This document shows, piece after piece, positions 50,689 to 60,137 of a DNA stretch of 64,000 nt; the stretch's first letter is position 1; each line of letters starts with the position of its first letter. A program made the translations under genes and the position numbers. Below the pieces are notes generated by a model, which was not told where the DNA came from, did not search any database, and was given only the letters and a program-made list of their open reading frames with translations. The DNA comes from Acidimicrobiia bacterium. Lineage in GTDB: Bacteria; Actinomycetota; Acidimicrobiia; Spongiisociales; Spongiisociaceae. The stretch lies in assembly GCA_022827785.1 (NCBI GenBank), contig JAJEIM010000025.1, forward strand, positions 23,178-87,177, given 5' to 3'.

Positions 50689-51864
50689 ATGGCTGTGCTG
50701 AGTCGTTCCCTGGACGGCGTGGGCGGGATATTCGAGGACCGGCCCAAGCCCACCCCCGACGTGATCGTGTTCGTGCTGATGGCCTCCCTGATGGCCCTGG
50801 GCAGCGTGATGGTCTACTCGTCGACCTTCGTCCGGCTGGAGGAGGAAACGGGCGATCCCACGTCTGCGATGCGGCGGCAGATGATTTTCGCAGGCGTGGC
50901 ACTGGTCACCTACGTGGCGGCGTCGATGATCGACTATCGCCTTTACCGGCGCTTTCCGGCGTTCATCTACGGACTCATGATCATCGCCCTGGTCGGCGTT
51001 CTGTTCGCCGCTCCCCAGAAGGGCGCCACCCGCTGGATCCCCGTGGGCGCATTCCAGTTCCAGCCGTCCGAGTTCGCCAAAGTAGCCCTGATAGTCGCGC
51101 TGGCGAGCCTGCTGGCGATGGGCGCCGGAAAGCGCTTGTCGTGGAGGTCTCTCGGGACAGCCCTCCTGATGGCGGCCGTTCCCGGCTTCCTCATCTTCCT
51201 CCAGCCCGACCTCGGCACCATGCTCGTGGTGGGTTTCATCACGGTCGGAATGCTCTTCGCAGCCGGCTCCAGCTTCCGCCAGATGCTGGTCCTGGGAGCT
51301 TCCGGGGTCGTCGGTGTGATAGCGGTGTTCCAACTCGACATCCTCAAGTCCTACCAGACCGCCCGGCTCGCCGGGTTCTTCGATCAGACCGCAGACTTGC
51401 AGGGTGTGAACTGGAATCTGTACCAGAGCCAGATCGCCATCGGCTCCGGCCAGCTCGTCGGGCGGGGGTTGTTGCAGGGCACGCAAACCCGTCTCAGCTT
51501 CATCCCCTCCCAGACCACGGACTTCATCTTCACGGCGGTGGGAGAGCAGTTCGGCTTCATCGGCGGCTCGGCCGTGATCCTCGCCTACGCCATCCTGATA
51601 TGGCGCGTTCTGATCGTGGCCGCGGGAGCTCCCAACGCGTTCGGGTCCATGATCGCGGTGGGCATGGCCGCGCTCCTGTCGTTCCACGTGTTCGTCAACA
51701 TCGGTATGACCGTCGGCCTCGTACCGGTGACCGGGCTCCCGCTGCCGTTCATGAGTGCCGGTGGTTCAGCCATGATCGCGATGGCGGGTGGGCTGGGGAT
51801 AGTGAACTCCGTCTGGCGATCCAGATCGCCGGTCAGCGACCGGCCGGAGGCGCGCGATCTCTGA
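50689..51864 (+). CDS. rodA: Peptidoglycan glycosyltransferase RodA
   Basis: SEDS-family polymerase of 391 residues with ten or so transmembrane segments. Family signatures: GATRWIPVGAFQFQPSEFAK, FLQPDLGTMLVV, the QSQIAIGSGQLVGRGLLQGTQTRLSFIPSQTTDFIFTAVGEQFGF block and GLPLPFMSAGGSAMIA. It polymerises lipid II during elongation with PBP2. Last gene of mreBCD-mrdA-rodA. Confidence 0.97.
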   Translation: MAVLSRSLDGVGGIFEDRPKPTPDVIVFVLMASLMALGSVMVYSSTFVRLEEETGDPTSAMRRQMIFAGVALVTYVAASMIDYRLYRRFPAFIYGLMIIALVGVLFAAPQKGATRWIPVGAFQFQPSEFAKVALIVALASLLAMGAGKRLSWRSLGTALLMAAVPGFLIFLQPDLGTMLVVGFITVGMLFAAGSSFRQMLVLGASGVVGVIAVFQLDILKSYQTARLAGFFDQTADLQGVNWNLYQSQIAIGSGQLVGRGLLQGTQTRLSFIPSQTTDFIFTAVGEQFGFIGGSAVILAYAILIWRVLIVAAGAPNAFGSMIAVGMAALLSFHVFVNIGMTVGLVPVTGLPLPFMSAGGSAMIAMAGGLGIVNSVWRSRSPVSDRPEARDL

Positions 51865-52344
51865 ACTCGGTGTTAGTATCACCTGCGGTGGGTGGCGGCT
51901 CGACCGAGCCTGACATCCAGTCGCCCCCTACCAGGCCCGTCCCGGAAGGCCCTTCCTCGTGGGTAGTCAATCTCTCCGGGACGACTTGCGACAAGTCGCA
52001 ATGGCACGAGGACTTACGGACCTTCGACCAGATGTATCTGGAGTGAGCATTAGACCGGCTCGCCTTCGAGGGGCTCGATGAGTCACGGAACGAACGAGGC
52101 GTCGCCGGCATGGGGAATCGTTCCCTCCGAGGCCGGCGGCCGGCCGGCAGGCCAGGCCCGCGCGGGCCGTGCCCACCGGCATACGTCGAAGCAAGTAGCC
52201 GCACCGGCAGGAGAAGGGGACCGGAGACCGTGACGGAGCAGCAGACCAGAGTCACTGCCCGTACTGGTTGCACCGTCGTCCGATCGCTTCTGGTTTCAGC
52301 CTTGGCCGTCGCGTGCGTCCTTTCAGATCAAGGAGACATCAGTA
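51865..52344. other. 480-bp rodA-rne gap with a possible small ORF and an inverted repeat
   Basis: No family gene is present. A GTG at 51888 opens 52 codons to 52046 with a protein-like end (SWVVNLSGTTCDK, HEDLRTFDQMYLE), but no ribosome binding site precedes it. Inside it lies TTGCGACAAGTCGCAA (51986-52001), two 7-bp arms around AA. The rest is GC-rich and probably the RNase E/G leader. The rne start itself is preceded by AAGGAGA. Confidence 0.35.
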
Positions 52345-53901
52345 ATGCCTTTCTTTCGGCGCAAGACAGCCGAAATAGTTCGCCGCGGAGTCGGCGACGA
52401 GTCGACCGAAGAACGAACAACCAGAAAGATCAGCGGTAAGACCGTCAAGGTCCGGCGGGTAAGAGAGCTGCCGAAAAAGCCGAATCAGGTGGCTACCAAG
52501 GCCGCCGGCAAGCGGAAGAAGCGACAGACCAAGCAAGGGCCGGCCCGGTCCGGAAGCCGTCATCGCAGCCGTTCACGTCCCCACATGGACGGGACGGTTC
52601 CGCTTCCCGCGGCCGGACGCCGCCAGATGCTGGTCCGGGTGTTGCCCCACCAGACCCAGATCGTGGTGCTGGAGGGGTCGCTGTTGGTGGAGCACTACGT
52701 CCACCGCTCGGATCAGGAGTCGCTGGTCGGCAACATCTACAACGGCGTCGTCCGCAGCGTGCTTCCGGGCTTGGAGGCCGCTTTCGTGGACATCGGCACG
52801 GAGAAGAACGGCGTCATCTACGCCGGGGATCTCAATTCGGCCCGGAGGACCCACGGTCGGGGCCCTCGCATCGAGCGCCAGCTCAAGAAGGGCGACCACC
52901 TTATGGTCCAGGTCGACAAGGACCCGATGGGCAGCAAGGGACCGCGGCTCACCAGCCAGATGACTTTGCCCGGTCGGCACCTTGTGCTTTCCCCCAAGAA
53001 CTCCATGCTGGGCATATCCCGCCGCCTGCCCGAGGCGGAACGCAACCGGCTGCGACTCCTACTCCAGGCGGAGCGCCCGCCCGGCTTCGGCCTCATCGTG
53101 CGTACGGCCGCGGCCGGTTCGTCGCGGCGGGAGATCGTGGCCGATATCGCCCGCCTCAAGGCCAAGTGGGCCGAGGTCGAGGCGGCTGGTAAGGACGCGT
53201 CCGCGCCCCAGCTCATCCACGAGGAGCCCAGCCTCCTGATCCGGGTAATCCGGGAGCACTTCACGCAGGAGTTCCGGCGCCTGCTGATAGATGATCGGCG
53301 GGCTCACGAGGCGGTCCTCGGGTACCTGAAGGACGTCTCCCCTGAGTTGGTCGCCCGAGTGCATCTCAGCCAGGACCGGCATCAGAGCCTGTTTGCCCGA
53401 TTCCGCGTGGATGACCAACTCCGCCGGGCGCTGGACCGCAAGGTATGGCTGCCGTCAGGGGGACACCTGGTGATAGACCAGACCGAAGCGCTGACCGTGG
53501 TCGACGTGAACACCGGCAAGTACGTGGGGGAGGCGAACCTCGAGGACACGGTCCTTCACAACAACCTCGAAGCCGCCGAGGAGATCGGGCGCCAGCTTCG
53601 CCTACGAGACATAGGTGGGATCATCGTCATCGACTTCATCGACATGGAGGTCAAGAAGAACCGTGAGGCGGTCCTGGAGCGGCTCCGGGCTGCGCTCGCC
53701 GCCGACAAGACCACCACTCAGGTGCACTCCGTATCGAGCCTCGGCCTCGTCGAGATGACGCGTAAGAATGTGTCCAGCGGTCTGATAGAATCCTTCTCCG
53801 AGCCTTGTCCCACCTGCGACGGACGCGGCCTCGTGCTCCACGAGAAGGCGGCTACTTCGGGGGTTCCGATCAACCCGGTGGGCGACAAGGTTGCGATGTG
53901 A
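52345..53901 (+). CDS. rne: Ribonuclease E/G
   Basis: Endoribonuclease of 518 residues processing rRNA and mRNA. A lysine/arginine-rich N-terminal extension of about 85 residues precedes the catalytic core: S1 domain (GNIYNGVVRSVLPGLEAAFVDIG), then metal-binding aspartates in VVDVNTGKY and IIVIDFIDM, and the zinc-link CPTC near the end. It lacks the long degradosome scaffold of enterobacterial RNase E, so is closer to RNase G in size. rplU follows after 56 bp, the usual rne-rplU-rpmA-obg order. Confidence 0.94.
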   Translation: MPFFRRKTAEIVRRGVGDESTEERTTRKISGKTVKVRRVRELPKKPNQVATKAAGKRKKRQTKQGPARSGSRHRSRSRPHMDGTVPLPAAGRRQMLVRVLPHQTQIVVLEGSLLVEHYVHRSDQESLVGNIYNGVVRSVLPGLEAAFVDIGTEKNGVIYAGDLNSARRTHGRGPRIERQLKKGDHLMVQVDKDPMGSKGPRLTSQMTLPGRHLVLSPKNSMLGISRRLPEAERNRLRLLLQAERPPGFGLIVRTAAAGSSRREIVADIARLKAKWAEVEAAGKDASAPQLIHEEPSLLIRVIREHFTQEFRRLLIDDRRAHEAVLGYLKDVSPELVARVHLSQDRHQSLFARFRVDDQLRRALDRKVWLPSGGHLVIDQTEALTVVDVNTGKYVGEANLEDTVLHNNLEAAEEIGRQLRLRDIGGIIVIDFIDMEVKKNREAVLERLRAALAADKTTTQVHSVSSLGLVEMTRKNVSSGLIESFSEPCPTCDGRGLVLHEKAATSGVPINPVGDKVAM

Positions 53902-53957
53902 ACGCTGGTCGGCGTGGAGCGCCCGGCCGGGTATGGGTCGAAAGGTTGAATTCCGAG

Positions 53958-54272
53958 ATGTACGCGATCATCCGCTCGGGTGGCAAGCAGACCAGAGTGT
54001 CCAAGGGTTACGTGATCGACGTGGAGTTGCTGAACAATGCCGGGGACGAAGTGACCTTCACCCCGCTGCTGGTGGTCTCTGATGACGGCGCCGTGATCAC
54101 CGGTCGGGAGGAACTGGCCGGAATGGAGGTCAAGGCCCGGGTGCTCGGCAACATCAAGGGTAAGAAGGTCGAGGTGTTCAAGTACAAGAACAAGTCCGGG
54201 TACCGTCGCAGGAAGGGCCACCGCCAGCGCCATACCCGCCTCGAGATAACCCATGTGGGCGCCATCACTTAA
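53958..54272 (+). CDS. rplU: 50S ribosomal protein L21
   Basis: Ribosomal protein of 104 residues. It starts MYAIIRSGGKQTRVSKG; the C-terminal YKNKSGYRRRKGHRQRHTRLEI is the typical RNA-binding tail. The ATG at 53958 is internal to a longer open frame that begins inside rne, which I discard. rpmA follows after 10 bp. Confidence 0.97.
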   Translation: MYAIIRSGGKQTRVSKGYVIDVELLNNAGDEVTFTPLLVVSDDGAVITGREELAGMEVKARVLGNIKGKKVEVFKYKNKSGYRRRKGHRQRHTRLEITHVGAIT

Positions 54273-54282
54273 GGAGGCCTGA

Positions 54283-54540
54283 ATGTCCAAGACCAAGGGT
54301 GGTGGGTCCACCAAGAACGGGCGGGATTCGCACGCCAAGCGGCTCGGCCCGAAGGTTTTCGATGGTCAGGAGATCACGGCGGGGACGATCCTGGTTCGCC
54401 AGCGGGGCACCCGCATCCATCCTGGGGTCAATGTACGCCGCGGCGGCGATGACACGCTCTTCGCGATCGCTCCGGGCACGGTGAAGTACCACCGTCAGGG
54501 AGGTCGCCGCCGGGTGAGCGTCCTTTCCGACCTTCGCTGA
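54283..54540 (+). CDS. rpmA: 50S ribosomal protein L27
   Basis: Ribosomal protein of 85 residues. [19 protein letters not shown] and [26 protein letters not shown] are diagnostic. The N-terminus ([10 protein letters not shown]) lacks the cleavable Firmicute extension. AAGGAGG ribosome binding site sits before the ATG. Confidence 0.97.
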   Translation: MSKTKGGGSTKNGRDSHAKRLGPKVFDGQEITAGTILVRQRGTRIHPGVNVRRGGDDTLFAIAPGTVKYHRQGGRRRVSVLSDLR

Positions 54541-54588
54541 CCGTCGGGGCACCGGCACGGAACATCCCTGACCGCGGGACGGTGGATC

Positions 54589-55848
54589 GTGTTCATCGAC
54601 CAGGTCCGCGTCCATCTTCGATCCGGTAACGGCGGGGCCGGCGCGGTGTCTTTCCGCCGGGTCGGACGCCGCCCCCGGGGCAAACCGGCCGGCGGATCGG
54701 GCGGGCAGGGTGGAAGCGTGGTCGTCGCCGTGGACGAGGGAATGTCCACGCTGCAGGACTTCCGTCGGCGCCCCCACCGCGCAGCGGATGGCGGGAGCCA
54801 TGGTGCGTCCGACCTCCGCCACGGTCGGCAGGGTGAGGACCTGATCGTGCGGGTACCCCCCGGCACGATGGTGATCGACGACGAGGACCGGCTGGTTGCC
54901 GATCTCGTGGCCGCCGGCCAGGAGGTCACGGTGCTGGAGGGCGGCCGGGGAGGCCGCGGCAACGCAGCGCTGGTCTCGACTTCCAACCGGGCGCCGTCAT
55001 TCTGCGAGCAGGGCGAGTACGGGACTGAAGCCTGGTTCACCCTGGAGATGAAGTTGGTTGCCGATGCGGCATTGATCGGCTTTCCCAACGCCGGCAAGTC
55101 GACCCTGATCTCGCGGGTGTCGGCGGCCCGCCCCAAGATCGCCGACTACCCCTTCACCACGCTGGTCCCCAACCTGGGAGTGGTGACGATCGACGACCGG
55201 TCGTTCGTGATGGCCGATGTGCCCGGCCTGGTGGAGGGGGCTGCCGAGGGCAAGGGACTCGGGCACGAGTTCCTGCGGCACTGCGAGCGAGCCCGGGTGC
55301 TTGTAATTCTTCTTGACCCGTCACCTCTGCAGGAGCTCTCCCCGGAACGCCAGTACGAAATACTCGAGCGCGAGCTTCGCATGCACGACCCGGGTCTGGC
55401 GGATCGCCCGCGCGTGGTGGCCGTCACCAAACGCGACCTGTCTGTCGAGAGCCCGGTTACCACTGCCCTGCTCGAACTCGCCCCGGACCTGATCGAGATC
55501 AGCTCGGTCGCCGGACAGGGCCTCGATGATCTGGTCCATCGGGTTGCCGACGCCGTTGACCGGGCCGGCAGGACGAGCGACCAGGGCGAGGGTTATGTCC
55601 TGCATCGCCCGCTCGGCGCCACCTTCGAGGTGGAACGCGTGGATGGTGTTTGGGTGGTGAACGGCCGCGCCGCGGAACGGGCGGTGGCTTTCAACGACCT
55701 GACCCTGTCCGACGCGGCCCTGCTCGCCTCCCGCCGACTCGCTCGTCTCGGCGTCGATGACTCGCTGCGCCGGGCGGGCGCCAAGGAGGGCGACGAGGTG
55801 CGGATCGGCGATCTGGTGTTCGAGTACTCGGAGCCCGACGTTGGATAG
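54589..55848 (+). CDS. obg: GTPase Obg
   Basis: Ribosome-assembly and stress GTPase of 419 residues. Glycine-rich OBG fold at the N-terminus (RSGNGGAGAVSFRR), G domain with GFPNAGKSTL, switch DYPFTTLVPNLG, DVPGLVEGA, and TKRD; a C-terminal OCT domain (about 345-419) as in other Gram-positives. GTG start. proB begins 4 bp after the stop. Confidence 0.96.
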   Translation: MFIDQVRVHLRSGNGGAGAVSFRRVGRRPRGKPAGGSGGQGGSVVVAVDEGMSTLQDFRRRPHRAADGGSHGASDLRHGRQGEDLIVRVPPGTMVIDDEDRLVADLVAAGQEVTVLEGGRGGRGNAALVSTSNRAPSFCEQGEYGTEAWFTLEMKLVADAALIGFPNAGKSTLISRVSAARPKIADYPFTTLVPNLGVVTIDDRSFVMADVPGLVEGAAEGKGLGHEFLRHCERARVLVILLDPSPLQELSPERQYEILERELRMHDPGLADRPRVVAVTKRDLSVESPVTTALLELAPDLIEISSVAGQGLDDLVHRVADAVDRAGRTSDQGEGYVLHRPLGATFEVERVDGVWVVNGRAAERAVAFNDLTLSDAALLASRRLARLGVDDSLRRAGAKEGDEVRIGDLVFEYSEPDVG

Positions 55849-55852
55849 GGAC

Positions 55853-56962
55853 ATGGCCGGGCGTCGCGAGCCGCCGCCACCGGGGAGCCCGGTAGTCCTC
55901 AAGGTCGGCTCGTCCAGTCTCACCCGCGCGGACGGATCGGTGGACGAACGGGCCGTCGAGCGCGTCATGCGGCAGGTCAGCACTTTCTGGGAGGCCGGCC
56001 ACCCGGCTGTCCTCGTCTCCTCGGGTGCCGTAGCGGCCGGATCGCCGGCCGTGGGCGGGCGTCCCTCCGATACCACGGGCCTGCAAGTGGCGGCCGCGGT
56101 CGGCCAGACGTTACTGATGTCCCACTACAGCCGGGTATTCCCGACCGTCGGCCGGACGGTGGGCCAGGTGCTGCTGACCGTGGACGTGCTCCAGATGCGA
56201 GCCCAGTATCTCCACGCTCGGGGGACCCTGACCCGGATGCTCGAGCGGGGGATAGTCCCCATCGTCAACGAGAACGACACGGTGGCCATCCACGGCTGGA
56301 AGATGGGCGACAACGACCGGCTGGCTGCCATCGTGTCTCACCTGGTCAGTGCGGGGATGCTGGTGCTCCTGACCGACACGGACGGCCTCTACTCGGCCGA
56401 TCCCCGCTCGGGGGAGGGGGAGCCGATCCGGACGGTCCGGCACCGGGATCCCATCCTGGACCGGGTGGCCGCGGGAGCACCCGGGCCGGTTGGATCGGGA
56501 GGGGTGCGAACCAAGGTGGAGGCGGTGCGGATGGCGGCCTGGTCAGGTATCCCGACCGTGATCGCCAGGTCGGACCGTTCGGGTGTAGTCGACTCTATCA
56601 TCCGCGGCGATGCCGCAGGCACGTACGTGGTGCCCGGCGACACCAAGCTGTCGGCCTGGAAGCTGTGGTTGGCGTTCGGCCAGCAACCCAGTGGCACGCT
56701 GCGGATCGATGACGGCGCGGTGCGCGCCCTGGCGCGCAGGGGTGGCTCGCTGTTGCCGGTAGGGATCACCGGACTGGACGGCGAGTTCCCGGCGGGAGCG
56801 TCGGTGGAGGTCCGGGGCCCCACGGGTGTTCTGGTGGGGAAGGGACTGGTGACGTCCGACTCGGATCAGATCAGGGATCGGATGGGGAAGCGCAGCACGG
56901 ACACCGAGGTCCCGCCCGAGGTGATCCATCGCGATCGCCTGGTGGTCCTGCTGGACGGTTGA
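55853..56962 (+). CDS. proB: Glutamate 5-kinase
   Basis: First enzyme of proline synthesis, 369 residues. Kinase domain: VVLKVGSSSLT, SSGAVAAG, NENDTVA, GDNDRLAAIV, LTDTDGLYSADP. A C-terminal PUA domain (about 280-360; SLLPVGITGLDGEFPAGASVEV) is present, as in the long form. ATG 55853 chosen; a TTG four codons earlier is possible. obg-proB linkage is common; proA is not directly downstream here, where the trk genes lie reversed. Confidence 0.95.
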   Translation: MAGRREPPPPGSPVVLKVGSSSLTRADGSVDERAVERVMRQVSTFWEAGHPAVLVSSGAVAAGSPAVGGRPSDTTGLQVAAAVGQTLLMSHYSRVFPTVGRTVGQVLLTVDVLQMRAQYLHARGTLTRMLERGIVPIVNENDTVAIHGWKMGDNDRLAAIVSHLVSAGMLVLLTDTDGLYSADPRSGEGEPIRTVRHRDPILDRVAAGAPGPVGSGGVRTKVEAVRMAAWSGIPTVIARSDRSGVVDSIIRGDAAGTYVVPGDTKLSAWKLWLAFGQQPSGTLRIDDGAVRALARRGGSLLPVGITGLDGEFPAGASVEVRGPTGVLVGKGLVTSDSDQIRDRMGKRSTDTEVPPEVIHRDRLVVLLDG

Positions 56963-56991
56963 GCCTCCGCGCCCCGCGGTAGGCCGGCTCA
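56960..56991. terminator. Candidate two-way terminator between proB and trkH
   Basis: TGAGCC (56960-56965) pairs with GGCTCA (56986-56991), enclosing a second hairpin CCGCG-CCC-CGCGG. The outer arms carry the TGA stops of both convergent genes. There is no T tract, so this is a structural suggestion only. Confidence 0.4.
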
Positions 56992-58482
56992 CCTGCGCCA
57001 GAGCGATCGGGTGAACAGAAGGAGCACCGGGAAGAGCTCGAGGCGGCCGGCGATCATCAGCAGCGAGAGCAACCACTTGCCCGGCCAGGTCAGGGCCGAG
57101 TAGTTGCCTGTCGGCCCCATCTCGCCGAGTGCCGGACCGAAGTTGCTGAGCGCGCTGGCGGTGGCCGATGCGGCTTCCACGAGGCTGAGTTCGGGCCCGA
57201 ATATGGCGCCCAGGAAGCCCAGCAGGAAAGTCCCGGTCATGAAAAGGAACATGAAGAAGAGGAAGAACGACTGGACACTCTGCACGATGGGCTCGTGCAC
57301 CCGCTTCGAACCGAATCTGATCAAGAAGATCCCGCGAGGGTGGATGAGGCGCCTCAGGTCGGCCGCGGCCGCCCTGACCAGCACACCCATGCGGTAGATC
57401 TTGATTCCGCCGGTGGTCGATCCCGCCATACCGCCCAGGAACATCAGGCCGACCACGAACAGTTGGAGAGCCGGTATCCAGGCGCCGAAGTCGGCGGTCG
57501 CGTATCCGGTGCCGGTGACCAGGGACATAGATGTGAAGACCGAGTCGCGTATGACGTCGGCTGCAGGCGCCTGCCCCCACAGGCTCAGGATCATGACCAG
57601 GGTGGCGAGCGCCACGATCCCGGTGAACAACCTGAACTCGGCGTTCTTGAGGTACCGGCCGGGATCCCGCACGGCTCGGAAGTGCAGCGCGAATGAGGTT
57701 CCGGAAATCAACATGAAGACGATCACCACCCATTGCACGTACGGGCTGAAACCGTCGATGGAGGTGGCTTCGGTGCTGAACCCGCCGGTGGCCATGTTGG
57801 TGAAGGAGTGGTTGATGGCCTGGAAGAGCGTCATGTCCCCCGCCCATAGGAGCAGGATCTCCACCAGCGTCAACAAGGCGTAGATGTACCACAGCCTCTT
57901 GGCGGTTTCCCGGAATCGAGGCGTTAGACGATCGGGTTCGGGACCGGGAGACTCGGCCCGAGCGAGCTGGACGCCGCCGGTTCCGAGCAGGGGAAGGACT
58001 GCAAGCGACAGGACGATCACTCCCATCCCGCCCAGCCACTGGGTGGTGGACCTCCACATGAGCATGCCGCGCGGCAGCGCGGCCGGATCGGGTACCAGCG
58101 AGGCGCCCGTGGTGGTGAACCCGGACACGGTCTCGAAGAAGGCGTCCGTGAGGTTGCCGATGGTGCCGGAAAGGAGGTAGGGGAGCACTCCGAAGCAGGC
58201 CATGGCGAACCAGGCCAGACCGACCGAAGCGAAGCCCTCCTTGGTGGTGAGCGTGCCGGGGCGACCCATCACCCGCCACCCGAACAGCCCGGCCAGGATG
58301 GTGAGCACCGCCGACACGGTGATCCAAGCGGCAACCTCCCGTTCGCGGTAGATGAGCGAGGTGGCAGCGGCCGGGAGCATGGCGAGTCCGGCCGCCACGA
58401 CCACGGTGCCGATCACGTAGGACAGGCGCCGGAACATGGATCCGGAACGGTGGAACCCGAACGATCGCCCGGATGAGGTCAT
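56989..58482 (-). CDS. trkH: Trk-type potassium channel subunit TrkH
   Basis: Membrane protein of 497 residues with the fourfold pore-loop arrangement of TrkH/KtrB. Filter-like segments include TVSGFTTTGAS, NMATGGFSTEA, SLVTGTGYATAD and a fourth near SALSNFGPALGEM. It takes up potassium, gated by the RCK protein TrkA, whose gene lies just upstream on the same strand (40-bp gap). ATG 58482. Confidence 0.94.
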   Translation of the reverse strand: MTSSGRSFGFHRSGSMFRRLSYVIGTVVVAAGLAMLPAAATSLIYREREVAAWITVSAVLTILAGLFGWRVMGRPGTLTTKEGFASVGLAWFAMACFGVLPYLLSGTIGNLTDAFFETVSGFTTTGASLVPDPAALPRGMLMWRSTTQWLGGMGVIVLSLAVLPLLGTGGVQLARAESPGPEPDRLTPRFRETAKRLWYIYALLTLVEILLLWAGDMTLFQAINHSFTNMATGGFSTEATSIDGFSPYVQWVVIVFMLISGTSFALHFRAVRDPGRYLKNAEFRLFTGIVALATLVMILSLWGQAPAADVIRDSVFTSMSLVTGTGYATADFGAWIPALQLFVVGLMFLGGMAGSTTGGIKIYRMGVLVRAAAADLRRLIHPRGIFLIRFGSKRVHEPIVQSVQSFFLFFMFLFMTGTFLLGFLGAIFGPELSLVEAASATASALSNFGPALGEMGPTGNYSALTWPGKWLLSLLMIAGRLELFPVLLLFTRSLWRR

Positions 58483-58522
58483 ATCAGAGGTGGTGGCCCG
58501 GTGAAGAGCCGGTGGGTGGGGC

Positions 58523-59851
58523 TCACGCCGAGAACATCGACTCGACGGCTGCCATCGCGTCGGGCATGGCGAAGATGATCAGGTGATCGTGCTCCTCGAT
58601 AGTGGTGGCGCCGGAGGGGACGAAGGCGATGTCGCCGCGCACCATTCCTCCGATCACCATCCCTTGGGGCAGGGTTAGTTCGAGGAGCGAATGGCCCACC
58701 GCCTCGGCTCCGGGGACAGCTTCCAGCTCGATCACCTCCGCGTCGGTGTCGGAGAAGGTCGCCACCGAATAGACGGTGCCCCGGCGCACGAACCGGAGAA
58801 TCGAGGCGGCGGCGGTCAGCCGGGTGGACACCGTTGTGTCCACCCCGATACCCGCCAGCAGGCCCACGTAGCTCATGCGCGTCACCCGGCTGATGGTGGT
58901 GGCCGCACCCATCGCCTTGGCGACCAGGCAGGGGATCAGGTTCATGGAGTCGACCCCGGTGAGGGCTACCACGGAGTCGTGAAGGTTGGTGTCGAGTTCC
59001 CCGAACACCGTGGGATCGGTGGGGTCGGCGGCGATGACGAGGGCGGACGGAATCTCCTCGGCGACGGCCCCGCATCGGGCCTCGTCCGGGTCGATCACCA
59101 CGACCTCCATTCCCGCCTTGACCATCAGGGCGGTGGTGAGCCGGGCCACCCGGGTCGTACCGATGATCAGCACGCGGCGGATGTCACGGTCGTGGATGCC
59201 GATCATCGACTTGGCCCGATCGACATTCTTGCTCTTGACCATCAGCAGCAGGTGGTCGCCTTCCAGCACCGTCGTGTCTCCATGCGCGACGATGGTGCTG
59301 CCGTTACGGACCGAGGCGATCGCCACCCAGCTGAAGCTCTCGTTGCGGGGAACATCCTTCAGCGCTACTCCGACCAGCGGCGACGCGGCGGTGACGGTAC
59401 CGCCCACGAGTGCCAGTTGTCCCGCACCGAACTCGATGAGCTCGGAGAGTCCGGACTCCACAACCAGCGCGGCGATCTCCTCGGCAGCCGCCTCCACCGG
59501 ATCGATGACCACGTCGACATCGATGCCGTCGAGGCCGTCCCTGAGATCCGGGTCCTGCACCCGGGCGACGGTGCGCTGCACGCCCATCTTCTTCGCCGTG
59601 TGGCAGGCGAGGATGTTGGCGCCGTCGCTGGCGGTCACCGCGAGGAGTAACTCGGCCTGGCCGATCCCGGCCTGTTCGAGCGTGGCGGCGCTGGCGCCGT
59701 TACCGGTGATGACCAGGGCGTCCAGCCGGTCCCTGATCTCGGCTGCCCGCAGCGGGTCGATGTCGATTACGACCACGTCCTGCCCCTCAAGAGACAGGCG
59801 CTCGGCGATGTAGCCCCCTACAGCTCCCGCGCCCACCACGACGATGCGCAT
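58523..59851 (-). CDS. trkA: Trk potassium uptake regulator TrkA
   Basis: Cytoplasmic regulator of 442 residues made of two RCK units. Each has an NAD-binding Rossmann start (MRIVVVGAGAVGGYIAERL near 1, VLIIGTTRVARLTTALM near 229; the second lacks the full GxGxxG) and an RCK-C ligand-binding half. It gates TrkH in response to NAD(H) or ATP. First gene of trkA-trkH. ATG 59851. Confidence 0.93.
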   Translation of the reverse strand: MRIVVVGAGAVGGYIAERLSLEGQDVVVIDIDPLRAAEIRDRLDALVITGNGASAATLEQAGIGQAELLLAVTASDGANILACHTAKKMGVQRTVARVQDPDLRDGLDGIDVDVVIDPVEAAAEEIAALVVESGLSELIEFGAGQLALVGGTVTAASPLVGVALKDVPRNESFSWVAIASVRNGSTIVAHGDTTVLEGDHLLLMVKSKNVDRAKSMIGIHDRDIRRVLIIGTTRVARLTTALMVKAGMEVVVIDPDEARCGAVAEEIPSALVIAADPTDPTVFGELDTNLHDSVVALTGVDSMNLIPCLVAKAMGAATTISRVTRMSYVGLLAGIGVDTTVSTRLTAAASILRFVRRGTVYSVATFSDTDAEVIELEAVPGAEAVGHSLLELTLPQGMVIGGMVRGDIAFVPSGATTIEEHDHLIIFAMPDAMAAVESMFSA

Positions 59852-60137
59852 CTACAGCCGTTCTCTTCCCATAGGTCGGCGCCCCATTGTAGGAGGTCGC
59901 AAGGAAATCCGGAGCGAACGGCACGCGTGGTGACCGGCAATTGTCATTCCGGGTAGTTTGCCACGGGGGGACCCCGCCGGGTTCGCCTCGCAGCACCCTC
60001 CTCGCGACGAAGGTCTTGAAACGGGCTGCGGATCGAGATACCTTCCGATCCGGTGGGACGGCCGACCAGGCGCGCCGGCTCGGTCCGCCCACCATGGCGC
60101 CGCAGGCAGGAGAGCGACGGGGGGCAGAGAGGCTGCT

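Noticed and set aside
49264..51687. 807-codon reverse-strand open frame opposite mrdA and rodA
   Set aside because: Its translation is His/Gly/Asp/Leu-rich nonsense spanning two certain genes; third-position GC bias explains it.
52110..52439. 109-codon open frame overlapping the rne start
   Set aside because: It overlaps rne in another frame, has no homology, and the rne ATG has a clear AAGGAGA site.
59852..60137. Possible c-di-AMP (ydaO-type) riboswitch before the LytM-like gene
   Set aside because: A GGGGGGACC stretch recalls the motif and such genes are typical targets, but I cannot find the other conserved blocks (the GGGGUGAAUCC-like part) in order.
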